Of a stretch of 64,000 nt of DNA, positions 43,685 through 52,743 are shown one piece after another. The notes under the pieces are model-generated. The model did no database searches. It had not been told where the DNA came from and saw only the letters and a program-made list of their open reading frames with translations. A program made the translations under genes and the position numbers. Positions within the stretch are counted from its first letter, which is position 1; each line of letters opens with the position of its first letter. Source of the DNA: JAJFHI01 sp050633705 (GTDB taxonomy: Bacteria > Pseudomonadota > Alphaproteobacteria > Rhizobiales > Hyphomicrobiaceae); contig JBOEGZ010000017.1 of assembly GCA_050633705.1 (NCBI GenBank), forward strand, positions 17,594 through 81,593. Reading direction: 5' to 3'.

Positions 43685-44083
43685 CTAGCATCGCCTGCGG
43701 TCCGAATTTCGCGAGCTTTGTGCACCGCCTAATCCAATAAACTGTGCAGCATCGTTCCAGTGTGTCCACCACTGTTCTTGTTGCCAACCATTGAAGCCAG
43801 GAGTGCGATAGGAGACTACTTCTACAATACTTTCGGAAACAAACGGCTTCCCAATCACTATAACTGCCAATAGCGTCTTTGTTTGTGAAGCTTGCATCCA
43901 ATTTGGTATGAGCAGTGCTGTTGGCGATGCACCAAAGGCAGATGCAATCAAGAAACTCTTCGGCCGCATAAATGGGCCCTGTATATAAACCCCACGCGAC
44001 TGGTTGCAGTGCACACAGATAGCATTCGAGACTTTCAACGAACCTGTGGCAATTGGGTTCGGATGATATTGGTAGAATGGCAA
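43685..44083 (-). pseudogene. CbrC/UPF0167-like gene, frameshifted
   Basis: Three segments of one protein appear in two leftward frames. The first is MPFYQYHPNPIATGSLKVSN followed by ICVHCNQSRGVYI; the middle, in another frame, is YTGPIYAAEE then CLWCIANSTAHTKLDASF; the last, back in the first frame, is VVSYRTPGFNGWQQEQWW then DAAQFIGLGG. These are in the order and spacing of the CbrC family, a small Cys-rich family tied to colicin tolerance in E. coli. Two compensating frameshifts leave no intact protein. The truncated IS element begins 120 bases away on the right. Confidence 0.7.
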
Positions 44084-44206
44084 TTCTGTTCACATGAAAT
44101 CTATACATTTCTGCCTGTTTCCGATCGGAGCTCATCCATCAGAAATTCTACTGACCAGTTCTCTGACCGCTCGCTAGGAAGAGGAAGACTATTTCTGTCG
44201 CCTCTT

Positions 44207-45170
44207 GACCCTGGCTGTGTAAAAACGCGAATTGGGGTATGGTTCTCTTGTCCTTTGAGGGTGGAGGATTGGATGAAGCGGTTTGTTGAGGGTGCGGATC
44301 GTAATCAGGTGACTTTTCTGCCGGAATGTCTGGAAGATTGGATCGGCGATGACAATCCGGTTCGCGTAGTTGATGTCTTTGTTGATGAACTCGACCTGGC
44401 CAAACTTGATTTTGATCGCGTTGATCCGAAAGCCACAGGCCGACCGTCGTATCATCCGGCTGTTCTACTCAAGCTCTATGTCTACGGCTATCTCAACGCC
44501 GTGCAGTCGAGCCGCCGTTTGAAACGTGAAGCGGGTCGCAATGTTGAAGTCATGTGGCTGCTTGGCCGTCTCGTTCCGGATCATAAGACGATCGCCGACT
44601 TCCGCAAGGACAATGGCCCTGCGATCCGAGAGGTCTGCGCGCAGTTCGTCGAGCTGTGCCGACGAATTGGTTTTCTGACCCGCGGGAGTGTCGCGATCGA
44701 CGGCTCAAAGTTTAAAGCGGTCAACAATCGCGACCGCAACTTCACCGAAGGCAAGATGAAACGGCGCATGGCGCAGATCGAGGAGAGTGTCGCGCGCTAT
44801 CGGCACCAGCTTGAGAGTGCGGATCGGCAAGAGCGTTCGAAGGCGCGGGCGATGAAAGTCGACCGACTGAACGAGAAGATTACCACGTTGCGGGAGGAGA
44901 TGGCGCGCCTCAAAGCAATCGAGAGACAGCGTCAAGCACAACCCGACCAGCAGATCTCGTTCACTGATCTAGATTCACGTTCGATGGCAACAAGCGGCCG
45001 CGGCTCCGGCGTGGTTGGCTACAATGTCCAGGCCTCCGTTGATACCGAACACCATCTGATCGTCGCACACGAGGTACCCACTAGCGGATCAGACCGTTCA
45101 CAACTTGCGCCGATGTCTAAGCTGACTAAGCGGGTGCTTGGTGCCGAAAAACTCGACGTCGTCGCAGACC
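44207..45170 (+). mobile_element. truncated IS1182-family element
   Basis: The left end is near GACCCTGGCTGTGTAAAAACGC (44207-44228), which looks like an IS1182-type terminal repeat. Similarity to the transposase stops at about 45170, and no matching right end is seen. About a third of the element is missing, so it cannot move by itself. Confidence 0.7.
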
Positions 45171-45274
45171 GCGCCGACAAATCCGTTTTCATACAACCAA
45201 GACCCGTTGCAGTCCTGAGCGGGTGCGGCATCGGCGATTTGGGTGTCGGCAGACGGACAAATAAGTGTATGTAA
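44273..45274 (+). pseudogene. IS1182 family transposase, C-terminus lost
   Basis: From ATG 44273 the frame gives MKRFVEGADRNQVTFLPECL, then YHPAVLLKLYVYGYLNAVQSSR and the DDE start GSVAIDGSKFKAVNNRDRNF. A coiled insertion (about 160-225) precedes VVGYNVQASVDTEHHLIVAHEV, the second catalytic region. After AEKLDVVADR the sequence departs from the family (normally GYFSGEE and so on) and runs to an unrelated stop at 45274. The last catalytic glutamate and the C-terminal domain are gone. The same open frame continues upstream of the element to 43892, which is chance. Confidence 0.85.
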
Positions 45275-45354
45275 TCTAGGCGTACTCATTGTTCTGCGAG
45301 ATAAGCATGTTTACTAGCGCATAAACCAGATTAAGGCATTCTGGGATTACAGCT

Positions 45355-45546
45355 ATGGCAAACCATATCTACGAGGCAGTCCTGGCGGGAAGAACATACC
45401 TGCTGGCATCAAATGTTGACCTGGGACCAGATGTTTTCATGGGGTTCATTCGAACCCTTGATGGATGGGAAGCCAAAGTTTTGGCCCGAAAAAAGCCGCA
45501 ACACTCATCTGCGATCACCTACGTAAGCTCTCGGCGCATTTCATAG
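45355..45546 (+). CDS. hypothetical short protein
   Basis: A 63-residue frame starts at ATG 45355 behind GGGATTA. It contains no recognised motif (TYLLASNVDLGPDVFMGFI in the middle). It may be genuine or a piece of a longer decayed gene; the area is full of remnants. Confidence 0.3.
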   Translation: MANHIYEAVLAGRTYLLASNVDLGPDVFMGFIRTLDGWEAKVLARKKPQHSSAITYVSSRRIS

Positions 45547-45726
45547 GCTTTATCGTCGGCATGAGCTATCATCAGGCAACAATCCGCGCGCGACCAAACG
45601 ATTTCCGATCGTGGCCCATCTGATTTATAGGGAAGGTGAGCACATCATGAGTTCCAAAGACACTCAAGCACTGATTGTGATGTTAGGACGTGCTACTTTC
45701 ACTTAGTCGTAAGAGCTGATAAGAAA

Positions 45727-46230
45727 ATGTCTCATCTCATTCCGACAACAATTGAGGTTGCGGCATACAGGAAGCTCGGGTGCAACGTTGATGCGCATTG
45801 GGTGGATTGAGCAGTAAGAATGCTTAAATCCGGAGTAAATTCAGATTCAATCTGTAGTCTTTCTGGTGCGGTTGCTCCGTTCAATTCCTTCGAAATGGCT
45901 GAGCTTGTTGACAGTTCACTTGAGGAGCAAGGCGCAACATTTTTATCAAGTGCCGAGAGTGCTGCACGAACGGTCACGTCAATTAGATCCGAGCAAGTGT
46001 TGGACGGGAAACTTCCGATCGATAGCGCACTTGCGGAGCTATCTCAGCTTTGCATCGACCTCGGCGACCCTTCCAGAATTTGTGATTTCTATCATCTACA
46101 TCTTGCAAAAGAGGAACTCAAATTCTCAGATCACCAGTGGTATTGGCCATCGGCAGCCCATGAAAATATTGATCAAGTCGCGACGCAACGTCTGCAAGAG
46201 TGGGTTGGCGAGCACACCATAACAACATGA
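45727..46230 (+). pseudogene. conserved hypothetical gene interrupted by an in-frame TGA
   Basis: The frame from ATG 45727 reads MSHLIPTTIEVAAYRKLGCN and VDAHWVD, meets TGA at 45808-45810, and continues AVRMLKSGVNSDSICSLSGA in the same frame to 46230. The pattern W-A-x-x-x-L-x-x-G-x-DS-x-S-L-x-x-L-A-G followed by FE is that of a widespread small family, and the stop sits where Trp is usual, so a TGG to TGA change explains it. Restart at ATG 45820 would give 136 residues. Function is unknown. Confidence 0.6.
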
Positions 46231-46296
46231 GTGAATGATGTCCCCTCCTGGCCCGTTGCGGACGATGCGATGACGCAGACGGGATCGTGGATCCGT

Positions 46297-48486
46297 TTAG
46301 AATGCGACGGTTACGCCGGCGCGTGTTTCGACGCGTGCCAAGCCATCGTCATCGCGATGAATCTCGCCATCGACGAAAGCGCTGACACTGCGACCGAAAT
46401 AACTTGTCGCAGTGGCACCGATAAATCCCGAAATTTCGTCATCGTCGCCTCCTGGATTAAACGATATCGCCTGACCGATGAGGACTGCTGAGATTGCGTC
46501 ATTGTCGGATGTCCTACCTTCGATGCCGATCCGAGGCGCAAAACGTCCGGTCTCAGATGTGTAAACGAACGCCAGTTGCGCACGGCCCTGCCATAGTGAA
46601 ATCTTCTGATCGCCGACCCGAAGTCCATCCGCGGCTCCTGACTCTGAATAACCATCAACCGACAAGTACGCGAAACGAGCGCGGACGCTTGGCTCGATTG
46701 TGAAACCAACATCCAGCGATGACGCGGTACCGACGGTGAACTCCGGCGAAATGAACGTACCGTCATAATTTGCGCGCGCGGTCTGGGTGCCAGTTGATAC
46801 AAGGTTGTTCAGCACGTCACGGCTATTGTCGAAATCGCTTTGACCTGCCGTGAGCATGACGTGAGCAAACCAGCCGTTTCGGTTTGTGCTCGCGTAGAAC
46901 CCGACAAAATGGCTATCGGAGACGAATTTCGCAGTTTCTAAATCCGTTTCGAGATTCGCATGTGCTGCACCGCCGAATGCACCAAGCCGGATGCCCGGCA
47001 TGATCATGCCATCAACACCGGCGATGCCCCCCACCAGTTCATGCTCGAAGCCGGGTGTCAGGGCGGTTGCATCCTCGTCGCCTACACCACCAAACGCCTG
47101 CGCCCAAAACCCGGATGTGGTGTTCGTCGACCCTGGGGTAACGTCGCTGGTGGCGAGGTTCATGCGTGTTCCGCCGCCAAGCTGCATGATCGGTGCCATA
47201 TCTGCCTGTATCCCGGAAAATCCGTTTGCAGCTCTACCTCCGGCTCCGTTCAAGCGCGCATGGACGGAATTGAATATGCCGTTCGTTAAATCGGCCAGCA
47301 CTTCATCGCGTTGGGCCTGCACCGTCGAATCAAGCACTGCGACGCGAAGACCGTTCACCGCTATCGGTGCGCCAAACGTATTGATAGTGGTCGGCACGTT
47401 GTCGGTGAATGTATAGATGAGTGACAAGCCCCGACTGACGGTGAGTGTGTTCCCTGGCTCATCAACCTCCAAACCGCCAATGATGATTGACCCCGGAAGA
47501 AGTACGAGATTGTTATTGGTGCCGTCGAATTCAATAGCGTTGTCGCGGATCGAACGCAGCAATCCACTATTGATGACCGTGCTGTTGTTGTCGACGTCGA
47601 CAGCATCGGACAATACGCCCGAAACCGACACGGTGCCCGTGTTGACGATGGTGCTGTTGTCGTTCGCATTAAGGCCGTCACTTCTGTCCCCCGTTGTTCG
47701 TACGACACCGTGGTTCGTGATCACGTTACCGTCATTGGCGTCGATAGCGTTGGCATCGTCGCCACTCGTTGAAAGGCTGCCGTTGTTGGTGATCGTATTG
47801 TTGTCGAATGCATCAATACCCACGGACGCGAAACCTGTCGTTGAAACGCGGCCATTGATGGTGATCGAGTTATTGTCATCGACTTGGATGCCTGGAGCAA
47901 AATCGCCAAATGTCGAAATAGTACCGTCGCCAATAATCGTGTTGCTATCAAATGCGAAGATTCCACCGGCAAAGTCGTTGGTCGTTGAGATATTACCGTT
48001 GTTTATAATCGTGTTGTTGTCTAACGCATCAACCCCCGCGGACGCGAAACCTGTCGTCGAAACGTGGCCATTGATGGTGATCGAGTTATTGTCATCGACT
48101 TGGATGCCAGGAGAAAAATCCCCAAATGTCAAAATAGTGCCGTCGCTCATGATCGTGTTGCTATCAAATGCGAGGATACCAGCCGAAAAGTCGTTGGTTG
48201 TTGAAATTCTACCGTTGTTTGTGATTGTATTGTTGTCGGTAGCCAAGATGCCGTCAGTAAGGATATTAACCGTCGAAATACTCCCACCGGCATCAACAGT
48301 GCAGTTTGCATTGCTGCCGATGTTCTGCTGACCGGCCGGAGAATCAGCGACAGTTACAGAGCCAGTGCCCCCGTTCACACACAAAGCACTTGCCGGGGTC
48401 GGTGAAAGCACAAGTGCTGACAACACGATCCCCATGGCGACCACAGATGCTTTTGCATTGGCGTAAATCATACGTTGATAACCCAT
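46297..48486 (-). CDS. autotransporter with tandem 24-residue repeats
   Basis: The protein of about 729 residues has a signal peptide ending PTPASA, a passenger built of repeats with N-x-I-x-N-x-G-x-I/V-S-T-T and a following acidic Asp/Asn turn (see the repeat entry), and a C-terminal beta-barrel. The barrel starts near SGFWAQAFGGVGDED and ends VETRAGVTVAF with terminal Phe, the BamA recognition form. The passenger should be a right-handed beta-helix at the cell surface. ATG 48486 is taken; GTG 48513 and ATG 48471 are alternatives. No protease or adhesin motif was found. It is isolated, facing left, in an accessory zone. Confidence 0.85.
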   Translation of the reverse strand: MGYQRMIYANAKASVVAMGIVLSALVLSPTPASALCVNGGTGSVTVADSPAGQQNIGSNANCTVDAGGSISTVNILTDGILATDNNTITNNGRISTTNDFSAGILAFDSNTIMSDGTILTFGDFSPGIQVDDNNSITINGHVSTTGFASAGVDALDNNTIINNGNISTTNDFAGGIFAFDSNTIIGDGTISTFGDFAPGIQVDDNNSITINGRVSTTGFASVGIDAFDNNTITNNGSLSTSGDDANAIDANDGNVITNHGVVRTTGDRSDGLNANDNSTIVNTGTVSVSGVLSDAVDVDNNSTVINSGLLRSIRDNAIEFDGTNNNLVLLPGSIIIGGLEVDEPGNTLTVSRGLSLIYTFTDNVPTTINTFGAPIAVNGLRVAVLDSTVQAQRDEVLADLTNGIFNSVHARLNGAGGRAANGFSGIQADMAPIMQLGGGTRMNLATSDVTPGSTNTTSGFWAQAFGGVGDEDATALTPGFEHELVGGIAGVDGMIMPGIRLGAFGGAAHANLETDLETAKFVSDSHFVGFYASTNRNGWFAHVMLTAGQSDFDNSRDVLNNLVSTGTQTARANYDGTFISPEFTVGTASSLDVGFTIEPSVRARFAYLSVDGYSESGAADGLRVGDQKISLWQGRAQLAFVYTSETGRFAPRIGIEGRTSDNDAISAVLIGQAISFNPGGDDDEISGFIGATATSYFGRSVSAFVDGEIHRDDDGLARVETRAGVTVAF
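47584..48231 (-). repeat. nine tandem 72-bp units in the autotransporter passenger
   Basis: Each unit codes 24 residues of the form NTITNNGRISTTNDFSAGIL plus AFDS. Units 2-3 and 5-6 are nearly identical at the DNA level across about 170 bases, offset by 216 bases (three units), which shows a recent block duplication. A tenth, partial unit follows. Confidence 0.85.
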
Positions 48487-48804
48487 CCATATACCCACCG
48501 ATTGAATTCGCACACGAATCGGTTCTCACGTGCCGATCATTGCAAAGGGCCTGAATGTTTGATAGCCACAGCGCGAACTAATGGGGTGTTATTCGAAATT
48601 CCCGTTGCATCGTTGTGAGGACAACACAGCTAATAGAGTTGGCTTCGGTAAGCCCGATTGCGGAACGAAGCTACTTTCCGACCTCAAAATCGTGTACCAT
48701 TTAGGACAATATCTAATATCCATGGGGGCACTTTCCGAGAGGCTTAGCGCTACCGAATTCGGTTCGTGGGCATGTCCGCTTCTGGGCGATACTGATCAAA
48801 TGAC
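48487..48804. other. 318-base region between two leftward genes
   Basis: It holds the upstream region of the autotransporter and the end of the membrane hydrolase gene. No gene, clear promoter or terminator was recognised. Confidence 0.4.
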
Positions 48805-49812
48805 TTAATCGGGTAAATCACGCCCAAACAGCATGGCGAAAAACAAGTCCCGAGCATTGTTGGGCCGATCACGGTAAATCTCGAATTTTGCGTGTTGTGA
48901 AGTGGTCGTCACGTTCAGATCGATGCCCCACATTGGGGTGATGCTGGTTGGCAGCATCGAGTAGCGGATATCGATTAATACGTTATCACGGCCAGGATCA
49001 AGAACTACGTAGCTGCTGGCAAGCCTGGAAAATCGAGCGATATCGCGTGACAGCACCGATTTCGCCGCCAGTTTCGGAAAGTCTCGTTCTTGGTCGAATA
49101 CCCGCGCGTAACCTCCGGAGTAGACGCGGTTCGGACCTGGGCCGATCCGGATTGCGTCAACATAAAACATATCATTGCTTTGGTATACCGAGCGCCACAA
49201 GACCAAGTTTGCCAGCGTTGGTTTGACAATGATGCGTTCTACCTTGTGCCCACGCCGTGCGGCGAGTTCGATCACGGAGTGCAGTGCGGTTTGATGCTGC
49301 CACAGGCCGAGTAACAGATATGCACCAGCCAGCGCCAGTCCGAAGCGGGCTGGAACCGGTTTGCAATGTTTGAAACCCAAGATCAATGCTATCACCAATA
49401 ACAGTGAAAATATCGGGTCGATGATTGCGATGATACTCCAGGCGATACGCGTATCGCTGAACGGCCATAGCAGATGGGTGCCATAACTGGTGCAGGCGTC
49501 GAGCAACCCGCTGGTGGAATAACCCAGCAATGCGTACCAGTAAATTCTTTTAAAGCCGAGGCTATTACGCAGCAACGGCCAGAGCAGCAACGTTGCGACC
49601 AGCGCACCGACCGGGATGAATATCAATGCATGGGTAAAGTGTCGGTGAAATTCGACGTTCAACAACGGATCATCGCTGGCGCTTATCAAAATATCAGCAT
49701 CAGCCAGTAACGCAGCTGTAAAACCTGTTACCGTTGCCATTCGCAATTCTTTTTCTTTGGCGACAGACAGCGCCAGCGTACCGCCCAGCACACCCTGGGT
49801 TAGCAGATCCAC
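48805..49812 (-). CDS. membrane-bound metal-dependent hydrolase-like protein (YdjM/PF04307 type)
   Basis: The 335-residue protein starts MDLLTQGVLGGTLALSVAKE, and has DADILISASDDPLLNVEFHRHFTHALIF at about 38-65, the conserved D and HR-x-x-THS-like histidines of the family. Four or five helices cover residues 1-180. The C-terminal half (about 190-335) is soluble and mostly beta, facing the periplasm or cytoplasm. Members are linked to LexA control in E. coli but their reaction is unknown. TTSQHAKFEIYRDRPNNARDLF near the end is distinctive of the longer members. Confidence 0.82.
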   Translation of the reverse strand: MDLLTQGVLGGTLALSVAKEKELRMATVTGFTAALLADADILISASDDPLLNVEFHRHFTHALIFIPVGALVATLLLWPLLRNSLGFKRIYWYALLGYSTSGLLDACTSYGTHLLWPFSDTRIAWSIIAIIDPIFSLLLVIALILGFKHCKPVPARFGLALAGAYLLLGLWQHQTALHSVIELAARRGHKVERIIVKPTLANLVLWRSVYQSNDMFYVDAIRIGPGPNRVYSGGYARVFDQERDFPKLAAKSVLSRDIARFSRLASSYVVLDPGRDNVLIDIRYSMLPTSITPMWGIDLNVTTTSQHAKFEIYRDRPNNARDLFFAMLFGRDLPD

Positions 49813-50007
49813 CGGTTAAACTCCCCAGATTATTGGTGTCAAATCCGATGACAATATATCTATTTATCGACCACCGCACTTTAACTTTGCAACGGAACTA
49901 ACAAGTTCGGCATGTCCGCCTGTATTCGTACGATTCTCTGATCGGTTTGCAATGCAATGTGATTATGGAAGGAGGTGTCAGAATTCGAGCGCCGACATCT
50001 GCATATG

Positions 50008-50092
50008 GCCCAACGCAACATTTGTCGTATGCGTTGAATTTGTCTGATGTTGATACCAGAGCGGAAAAGATCGCCACGCACTTGGATCGACG
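50008..50092 (-). repeat. dispersed repeat, copy B
   Basis: The 85 bases match copy D (60870-60964) along their whole length with scattered changes, and share the core CTGATGTTGATaCCAGAGCG with copies A and C. It lies just beyond the stop of the hypothetical gene at 50102, in the otherwise empty 49813-50101. Confidence 0.8.
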
Positions 50093-50101
50093 TGTTTGTA
50101 C

Positions 50102-50644
50102 CTAAGCCGTCATTTCGAGGCCAGTGGTGGAAGATATCTGGAATGGTTTCCATCCACCGGGCGGGTCCCATTCACCCGCGCCCTCAATCGAAACATCCGA
50201 TACTTTGTCCAGTATAATTCCATCGATACCCAGGCAATGATTTCGCCATCCAACGCTGCCGTCGCGCTCGATGCGAGTCAAGCCGGATCCCGTAATCACA
50301 AGCATAAACGCATGTTCGCACCAAAGGTCGATGAGGTAGTCGCCAGAGGTGCTTGGTTCAGCAATCGTAAAAGTAATAACGTCGCCCGACTCCAAAGGAA
50401 CTAGGGAGATTAAATTGCAATACCCAACTGCAATCCACTTGCTCCAGGGCACGGCCTTTATGGCAAAAGCATAAGAGTCGAGGGGATAATACACATCGAT
50501 GCGGCGGCTGGGTTTGCCTCCAATTGCGGATAGAACGAAGGCGTCGGGAGTCGACAGCGCAGTAGGAACTGAACCAATACGCGTCGGCTCGATTTCCAAC
50601 CATTCAGTTCCGATCGTGTTTGCGACATTAATCTCAAGGTCCAT
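50102..50644 (-). CDS. hypothetical protein, 180 residues
   Basis: The product is soluble, without a signal peptide: MDLEINVANTIGTEWLEIEP at the start, then RRIDVYYPLDSYAFAIKAVPWSKWIAVG and SGDVITFTIAEPSTSGDYLIDLW in the middle. The regular alternation suggests a beta-rich fold. No family was recognised. Codon use looks coding and differs from random frames around it. Next upstream on the same strand is another small hypothetical gene. Confidence 0.5.
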   Translation of the reverse strand: MDLEINVANTIGTEWLEIEPTRIGSVPTALSTPDAFVLSAIGGKPSRRIDVYYPLDSYAFAIKAVPWSKWIAVGYCNLISLVPLESGDVITFTIAEPSTSGDYLIDLWCEHAFMLVITGSGLTRIERDGSVGWRNHCLGIDGIILDKVSDVSIEGAGEWDPPGGWKPFQISSTTGLEMTA

Positions 50645-50742
50645 ACCACAAGTTAAACTGGTATCATGGAGTTTTGCAATTCTGTTGCGTTCCGCATCTG
50701 ACCTCTTTCAGAAGTGCGCTGGCACTGGAGCCGGCAGAACAA

Positions 50743-50973
50743 CTACCGCGAAGCCCACCCAAAAAGCTTGCGGAACCAAGTTGGAAGAATAGGCGGGTCT
50801 GGTTCGTTCTTATGCGCGCAAACTTCAGCTTCTGTCGCTTCGACCCTTAGCATGTCCAACAGTTCAATATAACCTTCGTGGCTACCATCAATATCCGAAA
50901 TGGTGTTATAAACAAACGAAATAACTTCGTCTGGATCGTCATCGTCGTCATACTTACGGAGTAGCTCAAACAC
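50743..50973 (-). CDS. small acidic hypothetical protein
   Basis: The 76-residue protein begins MFELLRKYDDDDDPDEVISF and has a helical, acidic middle (DGSHEGYIELLDMLRVEA). Such short acidic products are common as immunity proteins of contact toxins, but no toxin gene is near and this is a guess. It precedes the gene at 50102 on the same strand after 98 bases. Confidence 0.42.
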   Translation of the reverse strand: MFELLRKYDDDDDPDEVISFVYNTISDIDGSHEGYIELLDMLRVEATEAEVCAHKNEPDPPILPTWFRKLFGWASR

Positions 50974-51309
50974 TTAAAACATCGTCATATCATTGCGATC
51001 AAATTTTTCCATCGCACTTGCGCAATCAGCGCGAAACGTATTCCATCTTGAAACTTCCATATGGGTTCCCCAAACTGAACATTCTCTGACACGTTAGTGC
51101 CTTTTCATCGCATTTAGTGTAAATGCGGCCACTGCGGGCCCACTTCCGGGGATCGGAAAATGCTGAACAGGAATACCAGAAATTAAGTGCGTGCTCTTAC
51201 CCCAGAGCAAAACTCATAAGTCAGTCTTACTGAATGCATTCGTACTAAGCCGGTGTGTACAATGCCGGTGTGTACAATCCAATTTTATAGATTTAATCAT
51301 AAGGAGACC
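50974..51309. other. 336-base region without a recognisable gene
   Basis: A short direct repeat GCCGGTGTGTACAAT occurs twice at about 51249-51277. No other structure was seen. Confidence 0.4.
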
Positions 51310-51630
51310 AATGTTTTACTCCCACCACCTGAACTTGGACCGCCAATAAGTTGGGTTTACGTGATCTGGACCGATCCCCTGGAGGTCATCCAACAGAATA
51401 CTTCGAAGAATTGGACGTTGAGCGATGGTCGATAAGATGTGTGAGGAAGTCTCGTGATGGTTACCTGAAAGCTTTCAGGTATGGAGCCAGATTAGCGAGA
51501 CGAGACGCCAGACGCACCGGTACTACCCATAAAATTCATCAATGCAGTCTCTCAGTTTTTCGCGAAAGAAATTACCCAAAACGAATTTGAACTCGTTTGG
51601 CGTAAGGCAAGCCAGAAGACGACTGAGTAG
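51310..51630 (+). pseudogene. DUF6881-like gene with two frameshifts
   Basis: Frame 1 gives ISWVYVIWTDPLEV, the next frame gives EYFEELDVERWSIRCVRKSRDG and KAFRYG, and frame 1 returns with INAVSQFFAKEITQNEFELVW before TAG at 51630. This order (W-x-HD, ELD-x-x-R-x-E-x-RK-x-x-x-x-x-DG, then IN-x-x-x-x-F-x-x-x-EI-x-x-x-EFE-x-VW) is DUF6881, a small family with members in toxin-immunity clusters. At least two frameshifts break it. Confidence 0.62.
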
Positions 51631-51682
51631 GCATCCTTCAATGAGTTTCTCTTATTGGCTAGTAGCAGTTATCGCAAATACT

Positions 51683-52027
51683 TCAGCTTTGACCGACCCC
51701 AGATCGTCTGATTTTCTTAAGCATTTCTAATTGCGCCGTTGGAAATTTCCGTCGGGATTCTCTCAGATGTCGTTCCTCGCCATGCTGTTCTAGCATTCTC
51801 GTACCGCTCGCGATTACATCATTGACCAGCGACGTTACTTGAACCCTACCGCGAATAAGGATCTCACCTTCGATGTGTTTTGGAATTGTACCAAAATGTA
51901 AGTCGGCATATCTCGTGAGTGTTATCTCCACGACTTCCGTCGAATTTGCGGTTGTGAGAGTTACACGAGTTGAATGTGGCTCGTGGAAATAATTCCAAGA
52001 AGCTGACGGAAGTCCTTGATAAGCATG
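51683..52027 (-). pseudogene. fragment of a hypothetical gene lacking a proper start
   Basis: A leftward frame has coding character from codon one after a TAA at 52028-52030: GLPSASWNYFHEPHSTRVTL, then ADLHFGTIPKHIEGEILIRG and a basic C-terminus. The only usual start is GTG 51931, in the middle of the conserved-looking part, so the 5' end has probably been lost. The family is not recognised. Confidence 0.4.
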
Positions 52028-52229
52028 TTACGCCCCGATTTTAGTTCAGTGCCTTTGCAATTTTCAAGCAACCACTTTGGTGTGCAAACGAAAACTTTCC
52101 ATTCCTTCCTCGCCAGAAGTGCCGATCAGAGCGACAACCAATACCGAGCAGTATAAAGCATTAAGTTCAGTACCGACTAATATCTCAAGGTCGAGTAGCA
52201 AAGAGATTACAAAGCGAAAATATGAGTAA

Positions 52230-52691
52230 CTATTTGCAGGAAAGCCCACCAGATTTTACGAATTCCCACACGATCGCATCGTTAGGAGCAACTCCAAACA
52301 AATTAACTCCGCGGGAGGAAGGCGTCAGAAACCCCGCTGGTCCAGCGCAGTATTGCCAAAATTTGGAATCCTCATTCACATACTTTTCATTTTTTACACC
52401 ATCAATTTCTGTGATCTGAAACGACCAAAAATTCTCAAACCAAACTGCATTCCATTTAAACGATGGTTTTATTCCAGAAGCAGTTTTCATCACGTCAACG
52501 ACTGTCATGCCTTTTGAGATTGGCACCGAATATTTTTTCGTCGATCCATCTGGAAATTTTATTTCAACTGAAACGCTTGCAGAAGAAGTAAGTAAGTGTG
52601 CAGTGTCAGACCTAGCTATCAATTCGTGGGGTTGAAAAAACGCACCTGCCACCAGAAAAATCGCAAAAAAAGTTCTAAGCTTCCAATTCAT
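52230..52691 (-). CDS. exported DUF4430-like (transcobalamin C-terminal-like) protein
   Basis: The 153-residue protein has a signal peptide (about 1-26) and a single domain: VSVEIKFPDGSTKKYSVPIS (about 40-59), GMTVVDVMKTA, FQITEIDGVKNEKY (about 91-104), FWQYCAGPAGFLTPSSRGVN and NDAIVWEFV. This layout (sheet, SIDG turn, WQYW-like strand, GD-IVW ending) is that of DUF4430, found in transcobalamin and in bacterial surface proteins. It is 52 bases after the CobQ-like gene on the same strand and both are AT-rich. A link to corrinoid binding is possible but is inference. Confidence 0.65.
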   Translation of the reverse strand: MNWKLRTFFAIFLVAGAFFQPHELIARSDTAHLLTSSASVSVEIKFPDGSTKKYSVPISKGMTVVDVMKTASGIKPSFKWNAVWFENFWSFQITEIDGVKNEKYVNEDSKFWQYCAGPAGFLTPSSRGVNLFGVAPNDAIVWEFVKSGGLSCK

Positions 52692-52743
52692 AGCCCCAGA
52701 TCCATTATTTCAACAGCGCTCGTCTCATGCATTCGAATTGAAA

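Noticed and set aside
43892..44272. N-terminal extension of the IS1182 transposase frame
   Set aside because: It runs through the element's left end and over the broken CbrC-like gene; the family start is at 44273.
47584..48231. Regular repeats that could suggest a CRISPR array
   Set aside because: The repeats are contiguous 72-bp coding units without unique spacers, in frame with a protein.
47417..48331. Long rightward open frame (304 codons) opposite the autotransporter
   Set aside because: It is the mirror of the 72-bp repeat array; periodic sequence keeps the opposite frame open. The leftward frame has a signal peptide and barrel.
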